Part shown: positions 24,240 to 36,235 of the stretch, piece after piece
Layout: each line of letters opens with the position of its first letter
Position numbering within the stretch: the first letter of the stretch is position 1
From: Brachynemurus nebulosus
Lineage: Eukaryota; Arthropoda; Insecta; Neuroptera; Myrmeleontidae
NCBI GenBank assembly: GCA_035578155.1
Contig: JAPWDM010000002.1
Location: forward strand, 36,814,437-36,878,436
Reading direction: 5' to 3'
DNA length: 64,000 nt
Program-made: the position numbers and the translations under genes
Notes under the pieces: generated by a model
Told to the model about the DNA's origin: nothing
The model's database searches: none
What the model saw: the letters and a program-made list of their open reading frames with translations, nothing else

Positions 24240-24560
24240 TATTCTTCAAAACATTATGGTGGAAGCGCTGGAATGTTTTATTTTAGATAACTACAGTGGA
24301 TTTCACTTATGACCAACAAAAAAAAGTATAATTCTTGAATGTATATTTGGTTGTAGTTACTTCAGATATAACGTCGGTTTTAGAAAAGCAAGTATATTTT
24401 ACGATTTTTTTTTTTAAATTCCTTGTAATTATAGGGAGGAAAAGACATCACAACCAAATTTGAATGAAATGTGCTACTCTCTTTTAGATCAGTAGCAACT
24501 TTTTAAGTTACGAAACGGAATAACATAAAATATACGGTTATCTTTAATATTAACACTTAA
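24240..24560 (-). repeat. Family J, copy J3 (degraded)
   Basis: Read on the minus strand, AAAAAGTTGCTACTGATCTA then AAAGAGAGTAGCACATTTCA then TTCAAATTTGGTTGT matches GGTTGCTATTAACCTACAAG then AGAGTACAACATGTCATTCA then AATCTGGTTATTTGG at 43980-44037. The remainder is weakly conserved. Confidence 0.55.
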
Positions 24561-26340
24561 GGCGTTACATTACTTTAGAAATATTTTAAAAGTCGTTTTG
24601 AGCCCGAATTCTGAAACGACTTTGAGTGGTTGAAAACGTTCAAAAACGCTGCTCCGCTGCGTTTCGTTACCTTTGCTATTTACCTTATTTCGTTACTTTT
24701 GCTATTTTTTATGTCATCGAAGGATGACATATTAATACCGTTGTGTGATCATAGTGGGGGAAACATTATTATAGAGTTGTATATCCATATTGAATAATTA
24801 TAGAGTTGTACATCCATATTGAATAAACGCAAGAGGGCTGTAGACTTAACGACTATAGAGTTAACAAAAAATCATAAATTAACATTTTCACTGAGGTGAC
24901 ATTACTTAGTGCGTGTCAAAAACACGCACTTAACGAATTTTCTATAAATAACTCAAACGATAAACACGTATTGAAACTTCAGTAAAACTAATTTAAATTA
25001 TAAAAAAAAAATTATTTTCTGACTACCCATAATGAATCTCTTTGAAAATTTGTTTTGTAAATAGGGAAAACAATTTTTTTATGTGCTCCAGATCACGAAT
25101 GACAGATACTCTAAAAAGTTTTATATTGATCTTTTCTGACATTTCAAAATGATGTAACGTCTTAAAATAAGAATACTATTATTAAAGAGAAACTTTGATA
25201 GTTGGTTAAAATATGCACCGTAATAAATTTTCGTTAGTATTACTCACTCGTTAGTAAATTTTTGTGTAAAAAATAGAGCGAAGCAATTGAGACTCACTGG
25301 TTAAGGACTTCTTTTCTTTTTTCTCAAACATTTTTTTTTTACGTATGAAGTAACAAAACGTTCATAAAAAAAAAAAACAGTTCTTGAGATATCGCCTTTT
25401 GGCTGAGCACACAACAGAAACGATATATTAGCAAAATATTATTCATAAAGATATAAAATTTATTATTTTGTGCTATTTAGATGAAATCATGGGTGTGGGA
25501 ATATTTAAACATTATTGTTTTGATTCTTAATATGTTGCAAATTTTCTTATTAATCACAATTCAATGAACAAAGATAAAATTTTCAGCATTATTTTTGTTC
25601 TACTTAAAAAAACCTACACGTTTAAACAAATCATTTAGATTTTAAAATATAGAAAAATAATGATAATAGTTAACGTATCGTACATATTATAGATCGAGTT
25701 GTCTGTATCTTGTTACATCAGAAAAAAAACCGTTAATTGGTCTTGAAAATTTCAGTAGTTCTACAAAAAAAAAAAAATTACATTGCCTAATAATTAATTT
25801 AAAAGTTAATTTTCATTTCCTGCCTAAATTTCTATGTATCAAAAATTAGTCAGATTGATGTAAATATTGTAGCCAATAGTATTTATGGAGAAATCTTGTT
25901 AATTTTTTATGATAATGTGCAATTATCTTGCCCAAATATTACACCAAAATTTAATTATAAATTAATAATATGCAATATCTTTACTATAGACAGAATTAAT
26001 TATATCAGTAGTAGTCTATTTATACAGTTGTGGAAAGTGTAATTTTTACTGATTTTTTAACTGATTCTTACGTAAATATATTATTTGATAATTATGTCAC
26101 AGGGCTGGAGTCAGTTAAGTCCATTTGTGGCACGATTTTTTGTTTGGTTAACTCATATCTATAATTATATAATTGTTTTGTTTTAAAGTGTTCGGTCATT
26201 TGTTTTTTTGGTGTATTCCCAGCACCAACATCATAATATTTATAAACAAATTAAATGATAATGATAGCAGTTTTTTACCGAAGTGCACCATTCTTTATGA
26301 ACTTCTCGTTTGAATTTCAGTTTGAACCACTGTATTGGTG
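24561..26340. other. AT-rich DNA, nothing firm
   Basis: There is a local duplication, TAGAGTTGTAYATCCATATT, at 24772-24825. Otherwise I see no gene or bounded repeat. Confidence 0.5.
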
Positions 26341-26348
26341 ATGTCAAG

Positions 26349-26715
26349 TAGGAATGTTATGGATATGAAATTTTGGATACAGATACAGATATATAAAAAC
26401 ATTTTTTTCGGTTTCGGTTACGGATATGTAATACTATCGGATAATGTTTCGGATACGGTTACGGTTATGGATAATTGCTTTCAGTGAACTTTTTTTTAGA
26501 AAAAAGAGGGAAATTTTATCCCCAAAAAGTGAACGCCATACACAAACCAATGGAAATCTATCAAGAGATATACATGTAGCCAACGGCAGTTGTCTGTTAT
26601 TATCCGAAACAAATCCGAAACTTTTATTTTTGGATACGGTTTTGGTTTCGAATATGTAATTATTTCGGATATCCGGTAGTTTCGGTTACTATTACGGATA
26701 TCCATAACATCCCTA
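26349..26715. mobile_element. hAT MITE, 367 bp
   Basis: The duplication is ATGTCAAG (26341-26348) / ATGTCAAA (26716-26723). The ends TAGGAATGTTATGGATAT and, reversed, TAGGGATGTTATGGATAT match at 17 of 18. Subterminal regions repeat CGGATAC / CGGTTACGGATA in tandem, a typical hAT subterminal array. The two overlapping frames at 26444-26705 are this element read on either strand. Confidence 0.95.
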
Positions 26716-26723
26716 ATGTCAAA

Positions 26724-27316
26724 TCCATAAGCAGTTAGTCCACTAATCGATTAAATAATCATTAGTTGGAGATATCGAGCCTACAATAGTCTGTTGTAAC
26801 TTTTTCAAAAAAATCTTTTTTCTATTTTTCAGTAGATCCAAAATTGAATTTATACACATCAGTGGAGTCAAATAAAGTGTTTTTCTCTATCTGTTACAGT
26901 TTCTGAAATACATAGTTAAGCAAAATCGAAATCTAACACAGTCTTCGGGCGATTGATACCAAGATCAACGGCAGTAAATATTTTTCTTACTGTTTATGAT
27001 ACCGGCTGTCATAATAAACCAGTATATTTGTTGTTAGTATACATAGATACACAAGTTAGTCAACCCTATGACTAAGTTCAGATGCGTGGCAACAGTGCCT
27101 AGATATTTTTCTTACTATTTATAATGTCATTTGCAATTCTTCTGATGACCTAGTGTAATTTTTTTTTTTTTAAATTACAATTTAGCTAACATGTTTTCTG
27201 TTCTTGGCATATTCGGAGTTTTTAGCAACATTATTTCGCAAATTTTTACCAAGGCATAGCAAATAGAAAAAAATACTTTATTTAACACAACAGTTTCGTT
27301 TTAATGAACTTTCGAT

Positions 27317-27318
<2 letters not shown>
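26724..27318. other. AT-rich spacer
   Basis: No gene or bounded repeat recognised. Confidence 0.5.

Positions 27319-27379
<61 letters not shown>
27319..27379. repeat. (TA)n microsatellite
   Basis: About 30 uninterrupted TA units. Frames at 27282-27528 on both strands are translated TA. Confidence 0.98.
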
Positions 27380-27381
<2 letters not shown>

Positions 27382-28316
27382 ATTGGATCTACTGAAGGAG
27401 TTGTCCAGAGAATGTTCCAGTTTACGCCTTTCATTATCAATAATTCAATATTAAAAGTATTTTCATGCATTTTAGTAGAAAATGTGTCTGACTTTCGGAC
27501 TACATCATGTTTGTTACTATGGCCATGATCGCCAGCTTGTTTTCTTTCTTTAGAGGTTTCTTTAGGAGCTTAAAAATTTTGTTTAATAGCATTTATTTTC
27601 AGTTTTTGTTAGTACTGCTCTCTGGAAACCCCAGCTTTTGCTGAATCTGGTTTCTATAGTGTTAGGACTGGTAATAAATTATACAATTTTTTTTTTTCAA
27701 AATTTCGTTAATCAGCTTCATAGAGCCTAATTTTTTTATTAATTAAATGTGTACCTACAATATCGTATTAAACAATGTAGGGATTTTTAGGGGGATTTGA
27801 TTTTAACTAGTGACCGACCGAACCTTCGGTTTCGGCCAGTTTCGGTTTCAGCCAAAAATCAGCCGAAACTTCGGCCGCACTGAAACTCAGTGTTTGTGAA
27901 TTGTCGCGCTTCGTTCGGGCGAGTTCGTGTCTGATACATACACTTAGGGTTGCTAGGTCTTAAAACCAAAAAGCCGGACAGATCAGCCACTTTAGCTGGA
28001 CATTTGGGTAAAAAAGCCGGTCACCCTTAATTTTTTAGTCTTAGTATAACATGACTATTTTTTTAAAAGTAAAACAAGGCTTTTTTATCAATTACCTACC
28101 ATAAAATTTTCTTAAATTCGAATGAAATAACAATAACATTGAATGAATCAGTTTTCTTTATTATTAATCATTCAATATTCATTACAATATTAGTTTCAGT
28201 AATTGCATGACAATAGTAGTTAGCAGTAACTTCTATTGCAATTTGCAATGAAAAACAAAATTAAACAAAATATTAATGAACTAAATAAACTTTAAATTAA
28301 TTGTGACATCAAGTAA

Positions 28317-29560
28317 TTAATATTTTTCGTTGGCACACATCTGCTTTAAAAGCTCATTTTCTCTTAAAATTGAGTCGTAAAACTCTTTACAAGTCCAATT
28401 TTTAAAATTGTTCAACCAACATTTTGGCTATAGTATCGACATTTAATTTGTTGCGTTCTTTTGACCATTGTTGATCTATTAAAGAAAAAACTCTTTCAGC
28501 ATTTGCATTCATTTACGGAATGGAATAATAATATTGACAAATAGTAAGTAAGGAATTCTGAAAAGCAATCTGAATTACTAATTGATTTAAAATAGTCTAC
28601 CCATTTTTATGTGCTAATAGCTGCTTAAAATCATCATCCTCATTTTTACTGTTCAAAAATGTTTTAAGGTTTTGTAGTTGGTCGAAACATTTGTTATCAT
28701 CTACTTTAATGTTGTTTTGGGCTAGATAACTTATAGTTTCAGAAACTTAATTCCACCCAGGAATGTTCTTTAATGTCATCCAATTAAAATGTCTTGTGTC
28801 TTTATACAAAGGCTATTGGCGGATAAGCATGGGTAGAAATGCCCCCGCATGAATTGTGTTGGTTTTTTTTTCTGCTAACTGCTTTCGATATAAGACTAAA
28901 ATTTACTGAGTTTCAAACCCTAAAAACTCACCCTTTGGGGGTAAAAAATTATTTTTTGAAAATCAAAAAAAAATCGTAACTCTTTAGTGGCTTGACGGAT
29001 TTGGCTGGAATGTTTTTGTTTTAGATACCTCTATAGTGTATCTCATCTACCATAGCTACAAGTTGATGAAAAAAAATATTGAAAAATTGAACAATTTTTT
29101 TGGGGAGGTTATAATTTTTTTTTTTTTGAAGCTGATAATTTTTTCTGAGATACACTGTAGAGGTATCTAAAACATATAAAAATTCCAGCCAAATCCGTCA
29201 AGCCACTAAAAAATTATAAATTTTTTTTGATTTTCAAAAAATAATTTTTTACCCCCAAAGGGTGAGTTTTTAAGGGTTGAAACTCAGTAAATTTTAATCT
29301 TATATCGAAGGCAGTTAGCAGAAAAAAAACCAACAAACTCGTGCGGGGGCATTTCTACCCATGCTTATCCGCCAATAGCCTTTTCAGTCCAAGATCGTAA
29401 ATTGTTTACTGCAATAATATACCTACATGTTTTTCAGAAGATTCTTTGTATAGAATTTCAATGCTAGGTACAAAACTTCAATTTTCTCCTGTAAGTTCAT
29501 TTATTACTTAAACAAATATAAAAAAAAATTAAAACGGATTAATGTCAAATTTAAAAGGAA
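28317..29560 (-). pseudogene. hAT transposase, broken (C-terminal part)
   Basis: Read on the minus strand, the segment upstream of the palindromic insertion has a LYLALKFYTKNLLKN-like stretch. Downstream come FNWMTLKNIPGW, the phrase NIKVDDNKCFDQLQNL, then VDYFKSISNSDCFSEFL, the core NANAERVFSLIDQQWSKERN (28509-28450), KLNVDTIAKML and, after a frameshift, NWTCKEFYDSILRENELL ending KQMCANEKY and a stop at 28317-28319. AERVFS...RN.L.V is the hallmark of the hAT C-terminal dimerisation domain. Several stops, at least two frame changes and the 577-bp insertion show it is dead. The N-terminal BED finger and most of the catalytic core are not seen. Confidence 0.88.
28808..29384. mobile_element. Palindromic element family E, ~577 bp
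   Basis: Two arms of about 235 bp are inverted around a ~100-bp centre near 29095. The outer 42 bp of the arms are identical in reverse, beginning AAAGGCTATTGGCGGATAAG. Inner landmarks ACTCACCCTTTGGGGGTAAA and TGGCTTGACGGATTTGGCTG recur inverted with few changes. It splits the hAT transposase pseudogene. I find no clear target duplication, so the superfamily is unknown. One arm also occurs alone at 9804-9935. Confidence 0.85.
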
Positions 29561-29784
29561 AATGGTCAAATTTAAAAAGCTTAACAAAAGCCCGACAGGC
29601 CGGATACCGTCTAATTTGGCCGGACACCCAATCAAAAAGCCTGACTGTGTCCGATTTTATTCGGACGCCTGGCAACCTTACATACACTAGATTTCAGCAA
29701 TCAATTGAAATTTTAACATTTCTAAATAAACTTCCGTTTCGGTTTCGGCTGAAAATCCTGTTTCGATCGGGCACTAATTTTAAC

Positions 29785-30712
29785 TTTGATCTTATTTTTT
29801 TTCACCATTGGCAACCCTAACTGTGATTTCTATATACCTGTTGCATGACTCGAGACTATATTGTGTACTATATCTAAATTTAATCTAGTTTTGTTGATAA
29901 TTATTTATTCATTAATTAACTCCATAGTTTATTATTATTGTATGGTTTTTTTTTTGTTTTAATAGTAGGTATACTAGCTGGGCATTTAAATACGTAATAA
30001 AAAAGTAATATTACGGTAGTACTGACCTATACATTTTCATGATTTTTATTTTATATTTATGTAGGTATATAGATACTTACAAACTGACTTTTATCATTAA
30101 TGAATGTTTTATAAATAATGTACGGCAGCATGTACGGTGGTCTTTCGTAATATTATTATTTATTATAAGTACTATATGTATTTGGTATATACTGGACTGT
30201 TATTTTTTCGTATTAATTAAAAATTCGATTTATTGTCTATATTTAATAATGAAATTGAAATATTGTTTTTTGTTAATTGGTATTGTAACATTTATTTTTG
30301 TATTGATTTGATTAATTTTTTTTAATTTTATTACAAAATTATTGCAGTATATACACGTTAAGTTGTAATGTTTACGTTTACATCACACAAATGACTAGCC
30401 AGTCTTGAAGATATCGAATAAGAGTATTATTTTGGTTTTAACCTTCCGTGGATCAGATAAATGTAACTAATTAATTGGTCACATACGGTATGAGATGGTA
30501 ATCGATAAATTTTGAGTATATTATGTTATTTTATTTGTGTAATTAAAGAAAATCACAAAAATTTGCTTTTCCGTATGTGATACCTTATATAACTCACGAA
30601 AAGTTAAAAAGAATGAAATAGTTTTTCTTATTGTATGATAATTTTGATCTGTGGCTTAAGATTAATAATAGATACTGTCGTTAAATACTAAAATTCATCT
30701 TTTGTCGAATTT
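29785..30712. other. AT-rich DNA, no gene recognised
   Basis: The frame at 30039-30311 is hydrophobic because of A/T-rich codons and has no recognisable domain. No repeat boundaries are seen. Confidence 0.5.
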
Positions 30713-30911
30713 CCTTAAGGAAAATTCAATCATTACAGCGGGTGGCACGGTGAGACTTGGATTCGGGATTGTGATAGAAATTTGTTTGGAGGTTTTTAGA
30801 AGCCAAAAATAACATTTGTTAAAACTGGATTTTTTCCAAAATTTAAAATTTTTATTACATCATCGTAAAGAGCAGAAAAAATCACATAAGACAGGATTTT
30901 GAACCATTAGC
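30713..30911 (+). repeat. Repeat family B, partial copy B5
   Basis: TCGAATTTCCTTAAGGA, ATTACAGCGGGTGGCACGG, GACTTGGATTCGGGATTGTG and ATAGAAATTTGTTTGGAGGT correspond to the left half of copy B1, with a collapsed interior and no standard 3' end. It ends where the motif-array element at 30912 begins. Confidence 0.65.
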
Positions 30912-31858
30912 GTGAATACGGAAGAGATGCCGCATATTTTGAAAACACTTGATAATTTTTAAAGTATGCATTTAATTAATTTGAAATTTGGTACACAAAA
31001 AATGTAAACATTGTTCTTTAAAATTATTTATAAATAATTTTAAATTTTGAGTCATAAAGAATTCATAATTAACATTTTTGTAGAGCCTGCAAAGCGGCGT
31101 CTCTCCCACACCTATGCCGGGAGAGATGCCGCATCAAAGAAAGTGAGACGCCGCATAGTTCATATTAAAAATTTTGCATTTTACACACATCTCCATACAT
31201 GATGCATGCCATATGTAACCATTTTTGGCACTTTATACATCTTAACCAGTTAACTTTTTTTTTGTTTCTGAGTATCTTTCAAAACATTCAATACACAGGC
31301 AAACATTTCGTTATCTTCACTAATATGAGGGCTCTTCCTGATCCATTAATGGATCTTTTATATTTACGTGGCATAATTTACAGTCCAAAAAAAAAATTGC
31401 ATAATTAAGGTATATAGGTCTATGTTTTTAACATGTAATATAATGCGGCATCTATACCAACTTTAAATGCGGCGTCTCTCCTTTTTGTTGGGATAGATGC
31501 CGCATGTTGCTATAGCAAGCATAGTGCGGAATTTCAACCTAAAATTTTATACAGTACTTTTAAAATATACCTAAATTAATAACAAAACTCATTTTCATTA
31601 AAACAATGAAATATACAATCTTAAATTCTAATGAATTAAATTCTTGATAAAATATTAAATGTTAAAAAACTTACTTTTCAGTAATAAAAAGTTGGATAAT
31701 TACTAAACTGATGGACTAATCATAAATGTTACCATATACAGCTTAAATAAGTAACTTATATTAAACATATAATCCATTAATAGCGCTATCTATCAATCAA
31801 CGGACGAACTATCGCTACTGCGGTATCTCTTCCATCGCGGCATCTCTACCGCACTTAC
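30912..31858. mobile_element. Motif-array element (GAGATGCCGC), ~947 bp
   Basis: Nine copies of GGGAGAGATGCCGCAT or its reverse lie at 30921, 31094, 31119, 31145, 31443, 31467, 31491, 31819 and 31837, in mixed orientation. Ends GTGAATACGGAAGAGATGCC and, reversed, GTAAGTGCGGTAGAGATGCC match at 16 of 20, so the repeated motif is also the terminus. The pair at 31094-31132 forms a 14-bp stem with one mismatch. Target duplications are not clear and no protein is encoded. The frame at 31199-31408 is not credible. Confidence 0.65.
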
Positions 31859-32245
31859 CCGATATAAATTGGTTTTCGAGATAAATTAAAAATCATGTGC
31901 ATTTTTTGTATCATGTTAGATATTTTTTTCTTATGGCGAAATGGTTATGTGCTTTACAGTTTACATTGTCTAATGACGATATTTATTTGTTTGTTTTTTT
32001 TTTTTTAATTAATATGTAGTGGATATATCTTACCACTTTACCGATGATCTTGTAGATCAAAAAAATTATGTGAATAACGTTTGTATTAGACAAAAGTCTG
32101 AAAAATTGACGTATAAGTTCATTGTTACTATAATTATGTTATTAACATTATAATGTGTTGCAGTTTTTTGAAAATTTTATTTTTTAAATTGAAATATAAA
32201 CCTGTTCTGTGTGCTAAGACGTTATTTATTGCTTTAAAAGTAAGT
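31859..32245. other. AT-rich spacer
   Basis: Nothing recognised. Confidence 0.5.
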
Positions 32246-32292
32246 TCCGGTAAATTCGCTAAGTTATGCGGAATGCTGCAACAGGGTTGTTT
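32246..32292 (+). repeat. Repeat family B, 3'-end fragment B6
   Basis: CGGTAAATTCGCTAAGTTAT then GCGGAATGCTGCAACAGGG is the B 3' terminus (standard form TTCGCTATGTTATGCAGGAT then GCTGCGACAGGGG) with a few changes. The frames at 32134-32338 run across it on both strands and are not genes. Confidence 0.75.
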
Positions 32293-33646
32293 TTCTGTTA
32301 GAATTTTATTCTTTTTTGTGATTACCAAGAACTTTTGATTCTAAGAATTCATTTAATTTTGAAATTTCAAATTTTATGGACCATATTTTTTCAATATAGT
32401 ACTTATATTAATTTAGTTTTATTTTAAGATGATAAAATCATTAGGTATTTCCACTGGCAACAAAAAAGAAAAAAAAGATATTGATTATAATAACTAAATA
32501 AAATTATCCATAGACAATTTAAAGCAAATTAAGAAATTATTAAATTTAGCTTGAGTGGCTCTCAGTTAGACATGATGTTATTTTCTAAATATAGCATAGA
32601 TACGTGGAATCATTATGGTTAAAAGGGAAAAAATAAAATTTATTTTTAAACAAATTTCAATGTCAGAAAAAGTTTTTTTAGAACTCGAAATTTTTTTGTG
32701 ATATTTGATAATCTACCGTTTACTACAGTAAAACACATTTAAAATAATTTTTCTATCAAAATTTCATATCAAATATTTAAAATAATCTTATCAAAATAAA
32801 TAATTTATATTCCACCCTAGACATGTACTGATGTATTTATTATCATTCATCATATCATAACTTTCATTTTTTTGTCTTTCAGAAAATATTTAAATATATT
32901 TAAAACAAAACAAATAAAAGATTCTTTCTGTTTTCTAAAATATGTATTAGAATGATGATCAATTTCGTACATCAAATAATTATCATATTCGAAATTGTTT
33001 CTCTCATTTCCATACACACATTTAAATTGCAAATGGCTTTCTCCCAAAAAATAATTTATTACATATTTTAATAATTGACTAAACACACAAGAAATATTTA
33101 TAACAATTTTGATTCAAATCAAAAATTAACAGGCGATTATTTTTCACTCATTTGGTTTGATTTGAAGTTAAACAATAGGAAATTTATTCATAACATGTGT
33201 AAAATTTAGTTTTTGAATAATTTTCTACATATTATAATTTTTACCTTTCTAAAAGTAAAGGTAATTTTCTATTACTTTAGTAAATCGCTGTTATGGAAAT
33301 TATCACCAATTATTTAATCGGTCAGTGGCTCATTAATTAGTCTGGTTTGGACTAGGCAAATTGGTACCGCGACTACTTATTCGTAGACAAAATAACCAAT
33401 TGTTTATTTTTTTCTTTTGATGTCCATTACAGAAAATCACTAAATATAAGGAGGGATGCGATTAGAAATATACTATTGATAATTTTGAATTACAATACAT
33501 GCAGATCTGATTGGTTTCCAAATGATTTTTTTAGGCTTCAATACACTTAAAATTAAATACAAACATAGATGTAATAGAAAAGAAGGGTTAGAATACGTGC
33601 AGATACGATATGACTTAGGATATTTTTTTCATCATAATTACAAAAT
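32293..33646. other. AT-rich DNA, no gene recognised
   Basis: No domain-bearing frame; no bounded element. Confidence 0.5.
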
Positions 33647-34048
33647 ACCCCTGTTGCAGTATTCTGCATAACATAGCGAATTTCCGTTTAAAAAAATTAG
33701 TTTTTCTCGGAATCTAGTTGACATAGAATAATAGTTTAAAGACCTTTTTTGTGTGATTTTTCTCCTCGTTTCAATGGTGTAAAAAATGTCGCAAAAATTT
33801 TTGAATAAAAGGAAATTTTGGCAAAAAGCTAATTTTTTCACGAAAATTGCCAAAAAAACGATGTTTCGGGCATCGGACGTGCCTGGTTAACCAACTCGTC
33901 CAACGGTTTGGGACTTTATATATAAATTTTAGCGAATATTATTTTCGGTTTCTAGGGACCTCAAAACAAATTCCTGCCATAGTCCCGGCCTCAGGTCGCG
34001 TTATGACAGTGGCTGTAATAGCTGAATTCCATTCTGGAAATTCGCTAA
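33647..34048 (-). repeat. Repeat family B, copy B4
   Basis: On the minus strand it reads from TTAGCGAATTTCCAGAATGG through CAGCCACTGTCATAACGCGA, GGTCCCTAGAAACCGAAAAT, CCAAACCGTTGGACGAGTTG and TTTTTGCCAAAATTTCC to the 3' end TATGCAGAATACTGCAACAG then GGGTA. The (TA)n core is absent. It is one of the most complete copies and defines both ends together with B1. Frames at 33638-34059 are this repeat read through. Confidence 0.85.
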
Positions 34049-35659
34049 AAAGTAGTTAGGTACAAAAAGGAATGTGATAGGAAAAAACTATGGTTCCTTC
34101 GAGACTTCAAGGGTACGTGCGGATATGATAGGATTTTTTTTAGCAGAAGATAGAATATGAAAGGAAAAAGGTATGATACCTTCGAGTTAAAATACGTGCT
34201 GATATAATATGATGTTTTTGGTTCCAAATGTATAAAAAATTTAATATAAAAAGTGATAGAGAAAAAGGTTATTTTGTTTACGATTATTTTGTCCGCGGGT
34301 CAAATACATATTACAAAACCAGGTAAATCAAAAACATTTAAACAAATTTTGAAAATTTCATTTCCTCTAACAATAGTAAACTAGATAAAGCTCATTTTAA
34401 ATATTTGATATATGACTGCAAAGGAGGATGCTTTCGGAAGTTCACCCACCGATTCACTTCAATTAATACCAAAATTTTATTGAGAAAAATCTTCCCTGAA
34501 AATGTCTGAACGTTTTACCTAAATTAGTTAAGAGCTGTAAAATAATTCATTTAAAGTATCTTGAATTTGAAACTTCACTTTCTTCATTTAATCTTGAGTT
34601 TTGTTGTTGCTATTCTTGTTCAGTAACTTAATGATCTATTTTATTATTAAATTGGACGCTGTTACTTATGGAGGTCAAATTTGGTCAACAATAAAAGAAT
34701 TTGTCAGTCAATTTAACAGCTCTCTAGTTTTTCTGTGGTGAAGTTGCATAGATATAAAAAGGCCATTTAAGGAGTAGGTTTTAAATTCACAATTGAATTC
34801 AAATACAGTCATAACTGAATCCATTTTAACATTATAATTATTCCTTTTGTCAGTTTAATAAAATACAACAATAAAAATAAAATAAAAGTAAAAAAAAAAT
34901 TAATAAATAAAAAAAAATAAAAAATTATATACAAAACGCTGGAAAAAAGAAACAAAAAACAAAATTAGGGCAAAGTAATCCTTACTTTTTGCTTATCTGA
35001 AGGCATTTTAATCATTAAAATTTATAGTGGGTCCGATCATATGGTACCAGAAAATTTAAAAATTTTCTACTTCAAATCCAAAACGATTTAAACTTGCGGC
35101 TGAAGCAACACATTCAAGTTGTTTGTTTCGTACAAAAAATCACATTATTATTAAATTTTTAAAAAATAATATTATTCTGTCCAATAAAAAAAAATACACA
35201 CTAAAAAAAATTTTCACAGAATTTTTGTACACATTTAAATTTTACACAAAAACATTTTTTTGAACTTTTTTAACACATGCACCGGTTCTGGTTTAATTAT
35301 GACGATGGTTGGCGCTAAGCATTTCGTGTTTGTCTTGAATAACTACTTGTAAGCAGTGGACGATGGTCAAGAAAACACGCCGGAGTTGTTGATGTTGTCG
35401 TGGTCAGAAAGACAATTGAATTAATATGCTTATAATCCGCGCGGATCAAGACCAACCATGTGTCTTATTACGTCTGTATTATTATGATATAGTTGTACAG
35501 GTACTTACTTACTTACATTGTACAATGTTTGTTCACTACGTCTTTGGAGAAGTTGGAGGTGGAGTATGTACTCTGTGCATTGCTTTTTTACCAACTACTT
35601 ATGGTCATGGATATGTCTGAAGATGTATAAGAAATTCGGCTATTTTGAACAAAGTATTC
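34049..35659. other. AT-rich DNA, no gene recognised
   Basis: An imperfect local repeat, TACGTGCGGATATGATAGGA / TACGTGCTGATATAATATGA, lies near 34111-34213, with a related GTGCAGATACGATATGA at 33597. The patch 35290-35620 is less AT-rich, but I could not assign its overlapping frames (35426-35718) to any family. Confidence 0.45.
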
Positions 35660-36235
35660 TAGAGGAGGTTATATTTCTAAGTGTACGTATTTTATCCAAC
35701 TATCAGAGTTCCCGTTAATCAAACAAAGGACAAAGTAGTTCCTAAAAGAGCCGGAATATAGAGTAGTCGGAGCTGAGAACCACAAAACTCCATTGTTTTT
35801 GTCATAAAATGTAAAAATATTTTGAATCTTTTTTTTTAAAGAAGTCAATTTTATTCCAATCTACCTTTTATCTTGTGTGTATGTACTTCAGAACATTTGT
35901 ACATAATTTCAACAAAATCTAAAAAAGAATTCCACATTTCATTCAAATTTGATTATTTGCACTTTTCATTTATTGTATAAAAAAAATCTTAAAATTCTAT
36001 AAATTTCATTTGAAGTTTTATTGTAATAAAGTGCGTAAAAAAGTGCATTTTTTTGAACTGTTAAAAACATGTAAGTGTATCTGTCATATCAATTTCTCAC
36101 TCTAATTGAATAAAGATATTCAGTTTTTAACTACTTTAAAAGGGACTTGAAGTGATTCTCCCTATTTCCTAAATTTTATGTTTAATAGAAAGTTAAAATA
36201 TAACAAAATTATAGTTAGATAACTTTTTTAATATA
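35660..36235 (+). repeat. Family J, copy J4
   Basis: It shares CCAACTATCAGAGTTCCCGT, TCATTCAAATTTGATTATTT, TTTTTGAACTGTTAAAAACA, ATCAATTTCTCACTCTAATT, GAATAAAGATATTCAG, ACTACTTTAAAAGGGACTTG and AGTTAAAATATAACAAAATT with J2, in the same order and with similar spacing. Confidence 0.72.

Larger units (their letters stand above)
27945..29680 (-). mobile_element. hAT element (inner), 1736 bp
   Basis: The 8-bp duplication is perfect: CATACACT at 27937-27944 and 29681-29688. Ends are TAGGGTTGCTAGGTC and, reversed, TAAGGTTGCCAGGCG (11 of 15). AGCCGGACA / GTCCGGC blocks recur just inside both ends. Unlike the MITEs it keeps a broken transposase on the minus strand (28317-29560). It has itself been hit by a palindromic element at 28808-29384. 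Confidence 0.95.
27808..29776. mobile_element. hAT MITE (outer), enlarged to 1969 bp
   Basis: The 8-bp duplication is perfect: ATTTTAAC at 27800-27807 and 29777-29784. The ends are TAGTGACCGACCGAA and, reversed, TAGTGCCCGATCGAA (13 of 15). Subterminal CGGTTTCGGC / GCCGAAAC motifs are repeated on both sides. Only about 137 bp at the left and 96 bp at the right belong to it. The rest is a second hAT inserted at CATACACT, so before that insertion it was a MITE of roughly 225 bp. Confidence 0.95.
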
